Shown here piece by piece: positions 37,060 to 55,782 of a DNA stretch of 64,000 bases (its first letter is position 1; each line of letters begins with the position of its first letter). The stretch covers positions 15,386,129-15,450,128 of the forward strand of contig NC_052397.1 of the NCBI RefSeq assembly GCF_009389715.1, read 5' to 3'. Under the pieces are notes generated by a model that saw nothing but the letters and a program-made list of their open reading frames with translations, was not told where the DNA came from and made no database searches. This DNA is from Phoenix dactylifera (lineage: Eukaryota; Streptophyta; Magnoliopsida; Arecales; Arecaceae). The translations under genes were made by a program, and so were the position numbers.

Positions 37060-39948
37060 ATTTTTTTTAATCTTTTTCTCTTCTCAGAGGCAGGGAATTT
37101 TGGGAGAAAGAGAAGGGAAGAGGAGGAAAAAAGGCGAGATTTTGGGGGGATTTTTGGTGGTTTTTGTATTTTTTTTAATTTTTTGAGGGTTTTTGGATCG
37201 GCGGATGCACGTGTGTGCAGCTGGAGAGGGTGAGTTCTTGGCGTCTTCTCGGATTACTTTAATGCTCTCTTGGAATGGATTAGAATACAAAGGATTCTGA
37301 TGTCACCCACCTTCTTCGCCTTTGTTTGGCATTCACTGCGCCCATCTCTCTCCTCTCTATATCACTTTTCTAGTGAGCTCTCCTCTGTTCTCTTCGTTTT
37401 TTTTTCTAATTGAGATTTTTTTATGAGCATAATGTGATTCCCAGTTGGTTTTGGGATCTGAGATTGCCTAGTTTTGCCAAAATTGGGGTTTTTCTTATAT
37501 AAAAAATTCGATCTTTGATTTTTTTTTTTTTTGATTTATTTGGTGTCAATTGGTTTGATTTGATCGCAAGAGACGAGAAGGCTGTTTTGCTCTTCCTGAC
37601 AAGTTGTTTGTACTAAATTTTGTTTCGATATTATTAGATTGTAAGACATTGGGAATTGTTTATTGTTTCTCTTCTTCTCCATCGCGCCCCCGCCCCCCCA
37701 CACCCCCCCCCCCGCGCGCTCTCTCTATCTTGCGGGGAATTGAGCTACTAAGATCGTTTTGGGATCTGGGTTTGTTTTTTTCTGCTGAATTCTAAGGTAT
37801 TTTGGAATGGGATATTGATTTCCAAGCCTGTCGTCTTTCTTTGGCCGGACATATGTCTTCTTCTTTGTCGAAAAATGGTATTCTATGCTCTTCTTCACTT
37901 CTTTCTCTTCTTCAATTCCCGTGGCATCAGTGATGCTTAACTGAGAGTCTGCTTTAGGTTCGGTTTTCTTGAATGTATGAGTCAACTAAGTTCTGTTTAT
38001 TAATTTTGTTCTGAAAGGGGAAAATGATCTTTTGATTTTTGTTTGGTTTACTACATCATGAAATCTTTGGATTGCTCTGCTGTAAAATGATGGTTGTCCG
38101 AGCTTTTCTGTTTTGTTATTTTTCTTCCACCTTTCTTCCCATAATATATATTTATGAGATACTCAGTAGCATTTCTTTTTCTCTTGAAGTTCTAATGGCT
38201 TTGATATACAAGGTAATTCTTCAAAAATTGCGCCTGTGCTAGCTTGAAATGAGATGTTAAAATCATGTTGTTGTGAGAAATATGCCTTTTTTTCTTGAGA
38301 AATATTCCTTTTTTCTTTCTTCTGTAATTTTTGAACATGAATCTGAAATCATCATAGATAGTTTTTTTTATCTATTTTGCTTTTTAACTTTCAGTTTTAA
38401 GGATCTTCATCTGCTTGTTTTTGATGGGTTATTGAAGGCTTTCCTCTTGCCAAACTTTTTTCCCTCTAATGTGATCAGCATAAGATGGTTTTCGGACTCA
38501 CATGTTCTTTGCTAAACAAATTTGAGTTTGCTTTGGTATCACATGTCGGTCTGTGTCTTCTCCTTTTGGGACAAAAATCTGAACTGTTACATGGTTACAT
38601 TCTTATGTTCTTTTTTAATTTTTTGCACTAACGTGGGAAGTGGGAGATTAAGCAGCTTTTCGCATTCTTCTATTCTTTCCTATAAATTTTAAGCCTTTTC
38701 TCCTGTACACTGAAAAGCAGAGTTTGGAGAATATTAGAATTTTGGATTGTTTGACATATGCTAATATTATAGTTGATTTTGATGAGTTTCCTCACTTTCT
38801 TCAATGGACAGATATATCTTGTTTTATCTTAATGAGATAAATGCATGCTTCATATGTTACAATTTACAATTGTCTTTTCCTGGCATCCTTGGTACATGTC
38901 GTTTTCTGGTCTTGTTGCAACAATTTTAGGAACAATGATTGTTGAAATTCCTGCTAGCAGAGGTGGGCCAATCCGCTTCCTGCTTTGCCACGTATTCAAA
39001 GCAGTTATTGACATGACAAAAAAGCAGATGGGGAGGATCCTGTGCAACCATTTCGGACCAAATAATTACCTCATCTGTAGGTTGTGAATAACTGGGTTGG
39101 ATATCTTGCTGTTTTTCACTTGAGGGAGAAGTGTGCATGTCAGATGTTTAATCTCTAATCTGCTTTATTGACACCATGTGGAATATGATATGGCAACAAA
39201 TTTTGGAATGCCGATATTACTTCTTTCATGATTAAAGATGGTTGTGACACTAATTTGTATTTTTATCTTTTTAAAGTCACAGTAAATCTAAAATGGAGTT
39301 AGTTTCTTGCTCCTTTTTGATAATTTATGAGCTGGATTTGCTTTGAATCATTTTCTTTCTTGATTTCTGGAGGGGAAAATCCAGTCTCTTTTCTGATAAA
39401 CGAAAGAAAAATTGTCTGATGTTTATTTTTAATGAGCTTGGTCTAATTTGTTCTGTATGGAAAAACATCCATAACTTTGCTTAATTTTAATCTTGTGAAA
39501 GGGTATTATTCTGTACAAATGTACTAGATACACTCTCTTGTGCAGTTGTGCTTCTTGCTGTTGTTTTATTATTTTACTTAATGTCAGAGGATTCTCTGCT
39601 GTCCTTTTTTCTACTTTCTTTGAATCCTTCATTTTGTTGTCTTTTTTATTTCAAGTCAAGGTAATTGAGAATTGCTGGTTCAAAATATATATGTTTTAAA
39701 TTTCATCTGGGAAATAATTGGTTGTCTTTTGTTTATTCATACGATCAAAATCTTAGAGTTTGAATTGATGTTTTACTCAATTTCCATAATCCCTACTTCC
39801 ATAGGCCTATGCTATCTGTCACAATCATTACTCTGTTGAGCCAACCCTTTAGTTTGTGCCAGTCTGCAACATTTTTATGAAGCCTCATGTTTCTGAGTTT
39901 AGTTGCTATATTTGTAGGAATTGAGTGGACTGTAGCAATTTAAGAGAA
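37060..39948 (+). promoter_or_regulatory. PGL 5' leader with 2.7-kb leader intron and a 16-codon upstream ORF
   Basis: Leader exon one runs from about 37060 to 37229 (donor GAGAGG|GTGAGT). Intron 37230-39917 ends TTTGTAG, and leader exon two covers 39918-39948. The only ATG in the predicted spliced leader is at 37205; its frame crosses the splice junction and stops at TAA 39941-39943, only five bases before the main ATG at 39949. The intron is AT-rich; it shows no coding sequence I can support. Confidence 0.5.
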
Positions 39949-48942
<8,994 letters not shown>

Positions 48943-50252
48943 CGCAGGACAACTTTTGCCATATGTTAATATGTGTATGTAGAGGAGGGAATTTGACAAC
49001 AAATCTTACTTTTTTGCCTGTGGCTCTTCAGTTGTTTTTGTTAACTTTCTGAGTGTGGTGGTGGGGGAGGGGTACTCGCTAAATGATAAGTGGATTAGTA
49101 CAGAACATAATAAGTCAGTTTGGCGCATGGCCTTGTGTTGCCCTTTTTTGCAACTGGGGAATGGTTAGAGATGGAAACAGGTTATCTATAGTAGAGATTT
49201 AGGGAGGAGGGTGGTGAATGTGTCCTTGTTCATATGCTGTTAACTAATAGAGATGTATTTCTGGGAGTCAGCAGTAACTTTTCAATATTTTTTTTTTCCA
49301 GTTGTGAATCCACCTTAACTGCAACAGGTGTTACACATAGGTGAAGTTATTTTGTTGTGATGATTGAGTTGGCTTGTGCATTATTTTTATCCTTTGATCT
49401 TTTTCTTTTTCCCCTCTTTTATATGATTGAACTTGGATCTGGATGCATTTGTTTTCACCGGCCATGGATGGTCGTGGATTTATCACTCTTCAAAGGAAAA
49501 ATTATAATTTTTGGGGGATTAAGTTGGAATACATGGAATGTATTTAGTGAATGAACTAAGGAGGTTCTGTCCTTTTAGGATCTATATTCTCTTCATCTGG
49601 AGAAATTGTAATTTTTCTTTTTTTTCCTGAGAACTAGGATGGGATCGAAGAAATCCTGGATAGGGTGAGGGTGGGACTCGAAACCAGGTTCTTGATACGA
49701 GCTCCCAAAGATTTTACCAACTAGATGATCGGATTCTGATTGATGATTTAACTGCTCGTTTGACAATATTAGGGCTTTTTGAAGATAATTCGAGGAGTTG
49801 AGAAGATTGACATGCTCATGTACAAATGTTAAAATGACGAAAGAATTTCTGTAACTAGTTATGTTTGGAGAGCATCCATGTCTATGCATGCATTTACATG
49901 TATGAGGTTGCTGGGGTAAGTGATTTCCATGTGAAGCAGTATGAGGGGCCTTTCTCTTGATTTCTTTGAATTATATTATTTTCTTTCTAATCCTCATCTT
50001 GCAACGATCGACTTGGCCCGAGGATGGAATTGGAATATTGGTGAATTTTTTAACCCAATATGAATCTTTTATCCAAACCAAAGAGCTGGATATGGATACT
50101 CACATATGGAGAGTGAACACAAGCAAGTTGACATCTTTCCACATCTTTCAAGTAAGCTTCTTGGTAAAATGTTATCATTGTAGAAGACGACCACTTATCA
50201 TGAAACTTTATAGCAGGAACATCGATGGACATTCCTTAGAAATGATTAATTA
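48943..50252. other. PGL 3' region and intergenic DNA up to the LTR element
   Basis: Holds the PGL 3' UTR (polyadenylation site not determined) and AT-rich intergenic sequence. Around 49625-49730 (minus sense) is a decayed repeat-like segment. No gene is supported. Confidence 0.45.
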
Positions 50253-50257
50253 GAATC

Positions 50258-51696
50258 TGTTGCTGGAAATTGGACCCAGGGGCCGCCGCGAAGCCGGAGA
50301 AGGAGGAGCTCCGCTGCTACAGGAGGCGGACGGCGGTGCGCCGGCCGGCTGCGTCCTCCACCGCGGGGGGTGTGCGAGCGTCCGAAGAGGGGTGGTGCGT
50401 CCAGTCCTGTCCTGTCCTGCAAAAAAGCCGGTGGCCGGGCTCCCCGGCGCCGGCCCTCCGATGCCTAAGTCAGAGGGGGCAAATATGTGGAGAGAGCGGG
50501 GGGGAGAGTATGTGGAGAAGACAGAGAGAGCTTCGGGTTTTTCCTCCCGTTTTGGTCCCCCCTCCCTTTTCCTCCCAGGTTTCCTTTTATAGGAGGATTT
50601 TTGTTACCTGGGAGGTGACAGGAGGTTTGTCCTGTTTTGTAATAATTGGGCACGATTTGGCCCATTAATGGCGTAATGGAGAACGGGACCGGATCAGACC
50701 GGAATCAGGGAGTTGTCACGGTCGATCGGACCTGTTGAAGTGGTTGAACCGCCGGCTGTGGTGGGCCTGGGGTCCGTGGATGGTAAGTGCATTTATTACC
50801 GAATGAACCGGCGGTCAGGGAGAGCCATACGTTTTGATGGTTCAGTGATCCGGAGATCATCTTGGGCCGTGTTCATTAAATGACTGAGTGCATCGGAGAC
50901 TTGAGAGAGTCTCGTGCATTAATGGCAGGTCGTGCCGAATACCTGCGAAGATCTTATGCCTTGATGGCTTGGAGATAGTGGCAGGTTATAGTGGAGTTGT
51001 CAGGTCCCTTAGAGGGTTAGGTGGAAATTGGATATTTGGCTAAGGCATGGGCTCGGCCTGCTGTGCTCGGCCTTCTGGTCTCGGCCTTCTGGTCTCGGCT
51101 CTCTGGTCTCGGCCTTCTGGTCTCGGCTCTCTGGTCTCGGCCTTCTGGCCTCGGCTCTCTGGCCTCGGCTCTGTGCTCGGCCTTCTGTGCTCGGCCTTCT
51201 GTGCTCGGCCTGCTGTGCTCAGCTCGGCCTATGAGCTCGATCACTTGGATGAGCTCGAGAGCGGAAGAGCCCGATCACTTGATGAGCTTGAGAGCGGAAG
51301 AGCTCGATCACTTGGATGAGCTCGAGAGCGGAAGAGCCCGATCACTTGGATGAGCTCGAGAGCGGAAGAGCCCGATCACTTAGGATGAGCTCGAGAGCGG
51401 AAGAGCTCGATCACTTAGGATGAGCTCGAGAGCGGAAGAGCTCGATCACTTAGGATGAGCTCGAGAGCGGAAGAGCCCGATCACTTGGATGAGCTCGAGA
51501 GCGGAAGAGCCCGATCACTTGATGAGCTTGAGAGCGGAAGAGCTCGATCACTTGGATGAGCTCGAGAGCGGAAGAGCCCGATCACTTGGATGAGCTCGAG
51601 AGCGGAAGAGCCCGATCACTTAGGATGAGCTCGAGCTTGCTGATGGATTTGGGTGCTATAATTACATTTGTGGGGTGGTCCATTTTTCCACCAACA
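50258..51696 (-). repeat. 3' LTR (minus-strand element), 1439 bp
   Basis: Begins TGTTGCTGGAAATTGG and ends TTCCACCAACA in plus-strand view. It holds a GC-rich part, CTCGGCCTTCTGG-type repeats (51055-51230) and about twelve 33-34-bp units with GAGCTCGAGAGCGGAAGAG (51237-51640). The minus-strand CTATAAAAGG (50583-50592) is the LTR TATA box. Confidence 0.9.
51237..51640. repeat. 33-34-bp tandem repeat array in left LTR, about 12 units
   Basis: Units of the form GATGAGCTCGAGAGCGGAAG followed by AGCCCGATCACTT (or GCTCGATCACTT). The array is contiguous with no spacers. Confidence 0.9.
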
Positions 51697-51709
51697 CTAC
51701 CCCCCGACT
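51697..51709 (-). promoter_or_regulatory. Polypurine tract of the LTR element
   Basis: Minus strand reads AGTCGGGGGGTAG immediately before the TG of the downstream LTR, the expected site for plus-strand DNA priming. Confidence 0.65.
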
Positions 51710-51771
51710 TCCGAGTCCGAGCTGCTTTTTGGCTCGGGCGAAGGAAGTAGTTCAGTCATCGATCGTCCTGG

Positions 51772-52140
51772 TGCTGTGAGCGTTCTTACACCAAGGCGAC
51801 TGAAGACGCTTTTTCTGCTCGGAGTCCGTTCTTTGGGGACGTCGGTAGAGAAGAGTCCAAGAATAAAATAATGTAAAGACATTAAATGAATGGGTACCTT
51901 GTACCGTGTGCGTCCTTGCGCCGAGGCGACTGAAGACGCTTCTCTGCTCGGACTCCGTTCTTTGGGGACGTCGGCAGAGAAATCCAAAAATAGACAATAT
52001 GGAGACATTAACGTAGAAACATTAAGTAAATGGGTACCTTGTACCGTGTGCGTCCTTGCGCCGAGGTGACTGAAGACGCTTCTCTGCTCGGACTCCGTTC
52101 TTTGGGGACGTCGGCAGAGAAATCCAAAAATAGAAGAGCG
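51772..52140. repeat. Three ~130-bp tandem repeats in the element interior
   Basis: Three copies of a segment containing GGCGACTGAAGACGC, then CTCGGACTCCGTTC and TTTGGGGACGTCGG, beginning near 51780, 51909 and 52050. They differ at several sites. Non-coding. Confidence 0.8.
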
Positions 52141-52154
52141 GGCTGAGCTCGTTG

Positions 52155-52405
52155 GCTGAAGACGATGGAGCACGAGCCGAGCTCGTCCGGTCAGAGAGGA
52201 CCGCTAACTCATAGCCGATGGAGCACGAGCCGAGCTCGTCCGGTCAGAGAGGACCGCTAACTCATAGTCGAGGAGCACGAGCCGAGCTCGACGGTGGAAG
52301 CCGATGGAGCACGAGCCGAGCTCGTCCGGTCAGAGAGGACCGCTAACTCATAGCCGATGGAGCACGAGCCGAGCTCGTCCGGTCAGAGAGGACCGCTAAC
52401 TCATC
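52155..52405. repeat. ~53-bp tandem repeats in the element interior
   Basis: Four to five copies of a unit with GATGGAGCACGAGCCGAGC, then TCGTCCGGTCAGAGAGG and ACCGCTAACTCATAG. A one-sided shorter unit occurs at 52266-52300. Confidence 0.8.
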
Positions 52406-52785
52406 TCCCGACGTCTCGGGCCGTCCCGACAGATCGGGGCATCCCATTGCGGCAGGGCATCCCAATATATTGGGGCATCCTGACGTCTCAGGGCATCCTG
52501 ACCGTGGTCAGGGTAGGAGAACGAGCCGAGCTCGCTGATAGAGAGCGCACCATAAACTCATGGACATCTTCAGGGAGTCCACGCAGGTACTCCATCATCC
52601 CGAGGTATCAGGGCATCCCAACCGTGGTTAGGGAAGAAGAATAAACCTGATGCCATGGGATAATCAAGAAATTGGTGAGCTCGGAATAAGTCCGCAAACC
52701 ATCAGTTTATCGTGAAATGAAATTCATAGAGTGAAATTCATAGAATGGAATTTAATGGTTGAATAATGAAGGACCCCTTAGGGTT

Positions 52786-53079
52786 CTACTGGTGGTACAC
52801 GCGGAGATTTTCAGAGCTCCAGCTCCGCGGAATGGGAGTCCCATTTAGAGACTCCAATTGATAAGCTCCGGGTCGACGAATGCGCGTGACTCGGTATGGT
52901 CCCTCCCAATTCGGTGCCAGCTTCCCTCGCTCAGTTGGTCGGGAGGTTTCAGCTCTTCTTAGGACAAGGTCCTCTGGTCTGAAAGATTTGACTTTGACCC
53001 TGGCGTTGTAGTACTGAGCTGTCTTTTGGCTCGGACGAAGGAAGTAGTCCAGTCGTCGATCATCCTGCAATATAGCCAA
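52786..53079 (-). pseudogene. Gypsy integrase C-terminal fragment
   Basis: About 97 codons, open, ending VYHQ-stop. The block AQYYNARVKVKSFRPEDLVL, then RRAETSRPTERGKLAPNWEG, then PYRVTRIRRPGAYQLESLNG and SSENLRVYHQ is the SH3-like C-terminal domain found at the end of plant Tat-like gypsy pol polyproteins. The catalytic DDE core, RT and RNase H that should precede it are missing. The fragment marks where the 3' end of pol used to be. Confidence 0.8.
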
Positions 53080-53224
53080 ATATATATGGAGATGTGCGTG
53101 CCAAGCAGGATGTACCTTTCATGCAGTTAGAGTTATAGTGCTTTAGGTCGACTCAGCGGCCTTCTTTGGCTTGTGGTCAACTCAGCAGGGTGCCCCCACT
53201 CAGATCAGGGCGTGTTGTCGTAGG

Positions 53225-53480
53225 AGGCGTCGAATGGCGTGGAAAGGCGTCGAATGGCATTGAATGTCGTCGAAGTGTCGTCGAAGTGTCGTCGAAGTGG
53301 CGTCGAAGTGTCGTCGAATGGCGTCGAATGGCGTCGAATGTCGTCGAGTGGCGTCGAGTGGCGTCGAGTGGCGTCGAGTGGCGTCGAATGGCGTCGAATG
53401 GCGTCGAGTGGCGTCGAGTGGCGTCGAGTGTCGTCGAGTGGCGTCGAATGGCGTCGAATGGCGTCGAATGGCGTCGAATC
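53225..53480. repeat. 10-bp minisatellite, about 25 units
   Basis: Repeats of GTCGAATGGC / GTCGAGTGGC with short variants (GTGTCGTCGA). Since 10 is not a multiple of three and the unit has no stop in any phase, several long artificial reading frames appear on both strands. Confidence 0.92.
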
Positions 53481-53744
53481 GGCGTCCCGAGCTTAGCTAG
53501 AGCAACATTGGAGACGCATACAGGAGACGGACTTCGTCCGTTGGCGATCGTGCGCCCTATTCGGGGCGACATTGGTCGTTTTTTGGATTCTCCGACCTGA
53601 AAATAGATAAAATATTGAAATTATTTGAAGCCAAAGTGGCGTCCTGTACCTTTTGGAGATATTTTGATGGCTTCCGAGCTTCGAAGTCCCTTAGGACTTA
53701 GCTTGGCACTAGCTTTCTTTGGCTCGATTTTCTGGGGGAGGTGT

Positions 53745-53945
53745 TCTGCATTCGGGCTTCTGAGCTCGGGCTTCGGAGCTTGGCAGCCTTCTGAGCTCGG
53801 CGGCCTTTGGTGCTCGGTCTTCTGAGCTCGGCGGCCTTCGGAGCTCGGCGGCCTTTGGTGCTCGGCCTTCTGAGCTCGGCGGCCTTCGGAGCTCGGCCTT
53901 CTGAGCTCGACGGCCTTCTGAGCTCGGCAGCCTTCTGGACCATGA
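53745..53945. repeat. Short GC-rich repeats (GAGCTCGGCGGCCTTC type)
   Basis: About ten units related to CTTCTGAGCTCGGCGGC in the element interior, related in sequence to the CTCGGCCTTCTGG repeats of the LTRs. Confidence 0.8.
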
Positions 53946-54274
53946 AAGGATTTAGCTTCATAGTACTTTCTTGGGGTAGAATCTCCTATGAATCTAGCCA
54001 GAGGAGCGCTCATCCTTTGGAAGGCATACAAAATAAGGCATCAGCCGAGCTTTCATGATGTACTAAAATCCTTTTTTAAAACCTTGCAATGATGAGGGAA
54101 ATAGCTACAGCGTCGTCATAAAGAGGGCTCAACACCCTTTTGGTCTTCGTCAGAAAAGGAGAGGTGACTTTCACAGAGCACGGATGCTTTGAGGAAGCTC
54201 TTTTTTTCGAGCTCGGAGCTTCTGGTGCCTCTAGTTGCCCGCCCTCTGATGGTATTGATGATGCCCGTGAGAGG

Positions 54275-55747
54275 TCAGTTGTCATTCTGCTCCTTATGCG
54301 GCACTGGATTTTGTTCCTCGGGCTCTCTCCTGTAGGCATGATCACGGACAAAATAACTCAACCGACCTCGGCGGACAAGTGCCTCGATCTCATCACGAAG
54401 CTCGTAGCAATCCTCCGTATCATGGCCGCGATCTCGGTGGAAGCGGCAGTACTTTTTCGAGTGCTTCCGCGACTCTGTCGGACGCATTCTCAATGGAGGT
54501 CGGAGGTAGCCCCGATCCTCAATCTCCATGAGGATTTCTGCTCGGGTGGATGTGAGAGGAGTGTACGTCTAAAATTTTTGGAGGGGAGACCCCGGGCGAG
54601 CTAGGCTCTTGGGCCAAGGAGGCTCTTTCTCATGCCAGGGGAATCTGCTACTTGGCTGGGAGTGCTCCTGGTGCTTCTTCTGCATCTTGGCAGGTTGTTC
54701 GGCTTCCTCCCGCCGAGAGGCCATGGCTTCCTCAGCCTTGGCGTACTTGCGAGCTCGGGCCAACATTTCGGTGAGGTCCGCAGGGAAGTTCTTCTCGATA
54801 GAGAAGAGGAACCTGTAAGACCGGGCTCCAGTCTTTAGTGCCGACATGGCGATTGACTGGTCCAGCTCCCGGACTTTCCATGTTACGGCAGTAAACCGAT
54901 CCAAGTACTCCTTGAAGGACTCTCCCTCCTTTTGTTTGATGTCAAGGAGGGAGTCCGACGTCCGCCGCTGGGGCTGGCTAGCGGCAAAATTACTGGCAAA
55001 CTGCCTGCCGAGCTGCTCAAAGGAGGAGACAGTACTCGGCTTCAGCCCGGTGAACCAAAGCCGGGCCGGTCCTCGGAGCGTTGCTGGAAAGGCTTTGCAC
55101 ATCATGGCCTCCGAGGCTCCTTGTAGGGCCATTAAGACCCGATAACTCTCCAGGTGGTCGTGGGGGTCGGCCCTGCCGTTGTAAGGCTCCACCTGGGGCA
55201 TCTTGAACCGCGGCGGGACTGGTTCATCATCAATTTGCTGGGAGAAGGGGGACTTTGTGGTGAACTCAAAGTCACCATCACGTCCCGGTTTCCTTCCATG
55301 GAGTGCCTGGATCTGGCGCTCCAGCTTCTCGACCTTCCTGTTGAGTTCATCATTCTGGAGGATCGCTACAGCGGTTCCTCCGGGTGCAGGTTGCCCTGGA
55401 ACCGACTCGGCTTCTGAAGGTTGTGGCCAGCCTCCGTGGCCTCTGACTGGGTGCTCTCTCCAGAGGGAGGCCTGGATTTGAGAGTCCTGACCCCGAAGAG
55501 GAAGCCCGCTTGTAGGGGGCTCCGGTTGAACTGGAGCCGGGGGAGGCGGTGCTGCTGGAATGCCCCTGGGTTGCAAGCTTTGGACGGCGGTAGCCAACGC
55601 CTGCACTCGCTGCACCAGGGCATCAAATTGTTCCGGTTGAACTTGAGGTGCTGGCTCAACCGGGGGTGGTGAGTTCCGAACGGAACATTCTGGGCTTGGT
55701 GGAGGACGTCGAGAGGCGTTGGAAGCCCCTTTGCTTCTTAGCTTCAT
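54275..55747 (-). pseudogene. Gypsy gag ORF interrupted by one in-frame stop
   Basis: Gag forms the particle that packages retrotransposon RNA. The minus-strand frame starts MKLRSKGASNASRRPPPSPE at 55747 and stays open for 392 codons to a TAG at 54569-54571. In the same frame it continues from YTPLTSTRAEILMEI to 54275. A Pro/Gln-rich N-terminal region is followed by the retrotransposon gag domain (about residues 175-330: FKMPQVEPYNGRADPHDHL, then AFPATLRGPARLWFTGL, then KQKEGESFKEYLDRF). Past the stop lies the Tat-type nucleocapsid-like block KYCRFHRDRGHDTEDC. No frameshift was seen up to 54275, where the frame closes; the protease-side sequence continues in other frames. One nonsense codon therefore separates the capsid-like part from the zinc-knuckle-like part. 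Confidence 0.8.
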
Positions 55748-55763
55748 GGCGGCGAACTCGGTG

Positions 55764-55780
55764 CCCTTCCTCTAGCGCCA
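55764..55780 (-). promoter_or_regulatory. Primer-binding-site candidate
   Basis: Two bases after the upstream LTR the minus strand reads TGGCGCTAGAGGAAGGG. It begins with TGG, complementary to the CCA end of a tRNA. Which tRNA is used cannot be stated from the sequence alone. Confidence 0.6.
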
Positions 55781-55782
55781 AC

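Noticed and set aside
51237-51640. Regular 33-34-bp repeats resembling a CRISPR array
   Set aside because: The units are contiguous with no variable spacers, lie in an LTR of a plant retrotransposon and recur in the partner LTR.
53166-53600. Long open frames on both strands (131-144 codons)
   Set aside because: They are produced by the 10-bp minisatellite, which has no stop in any frame.
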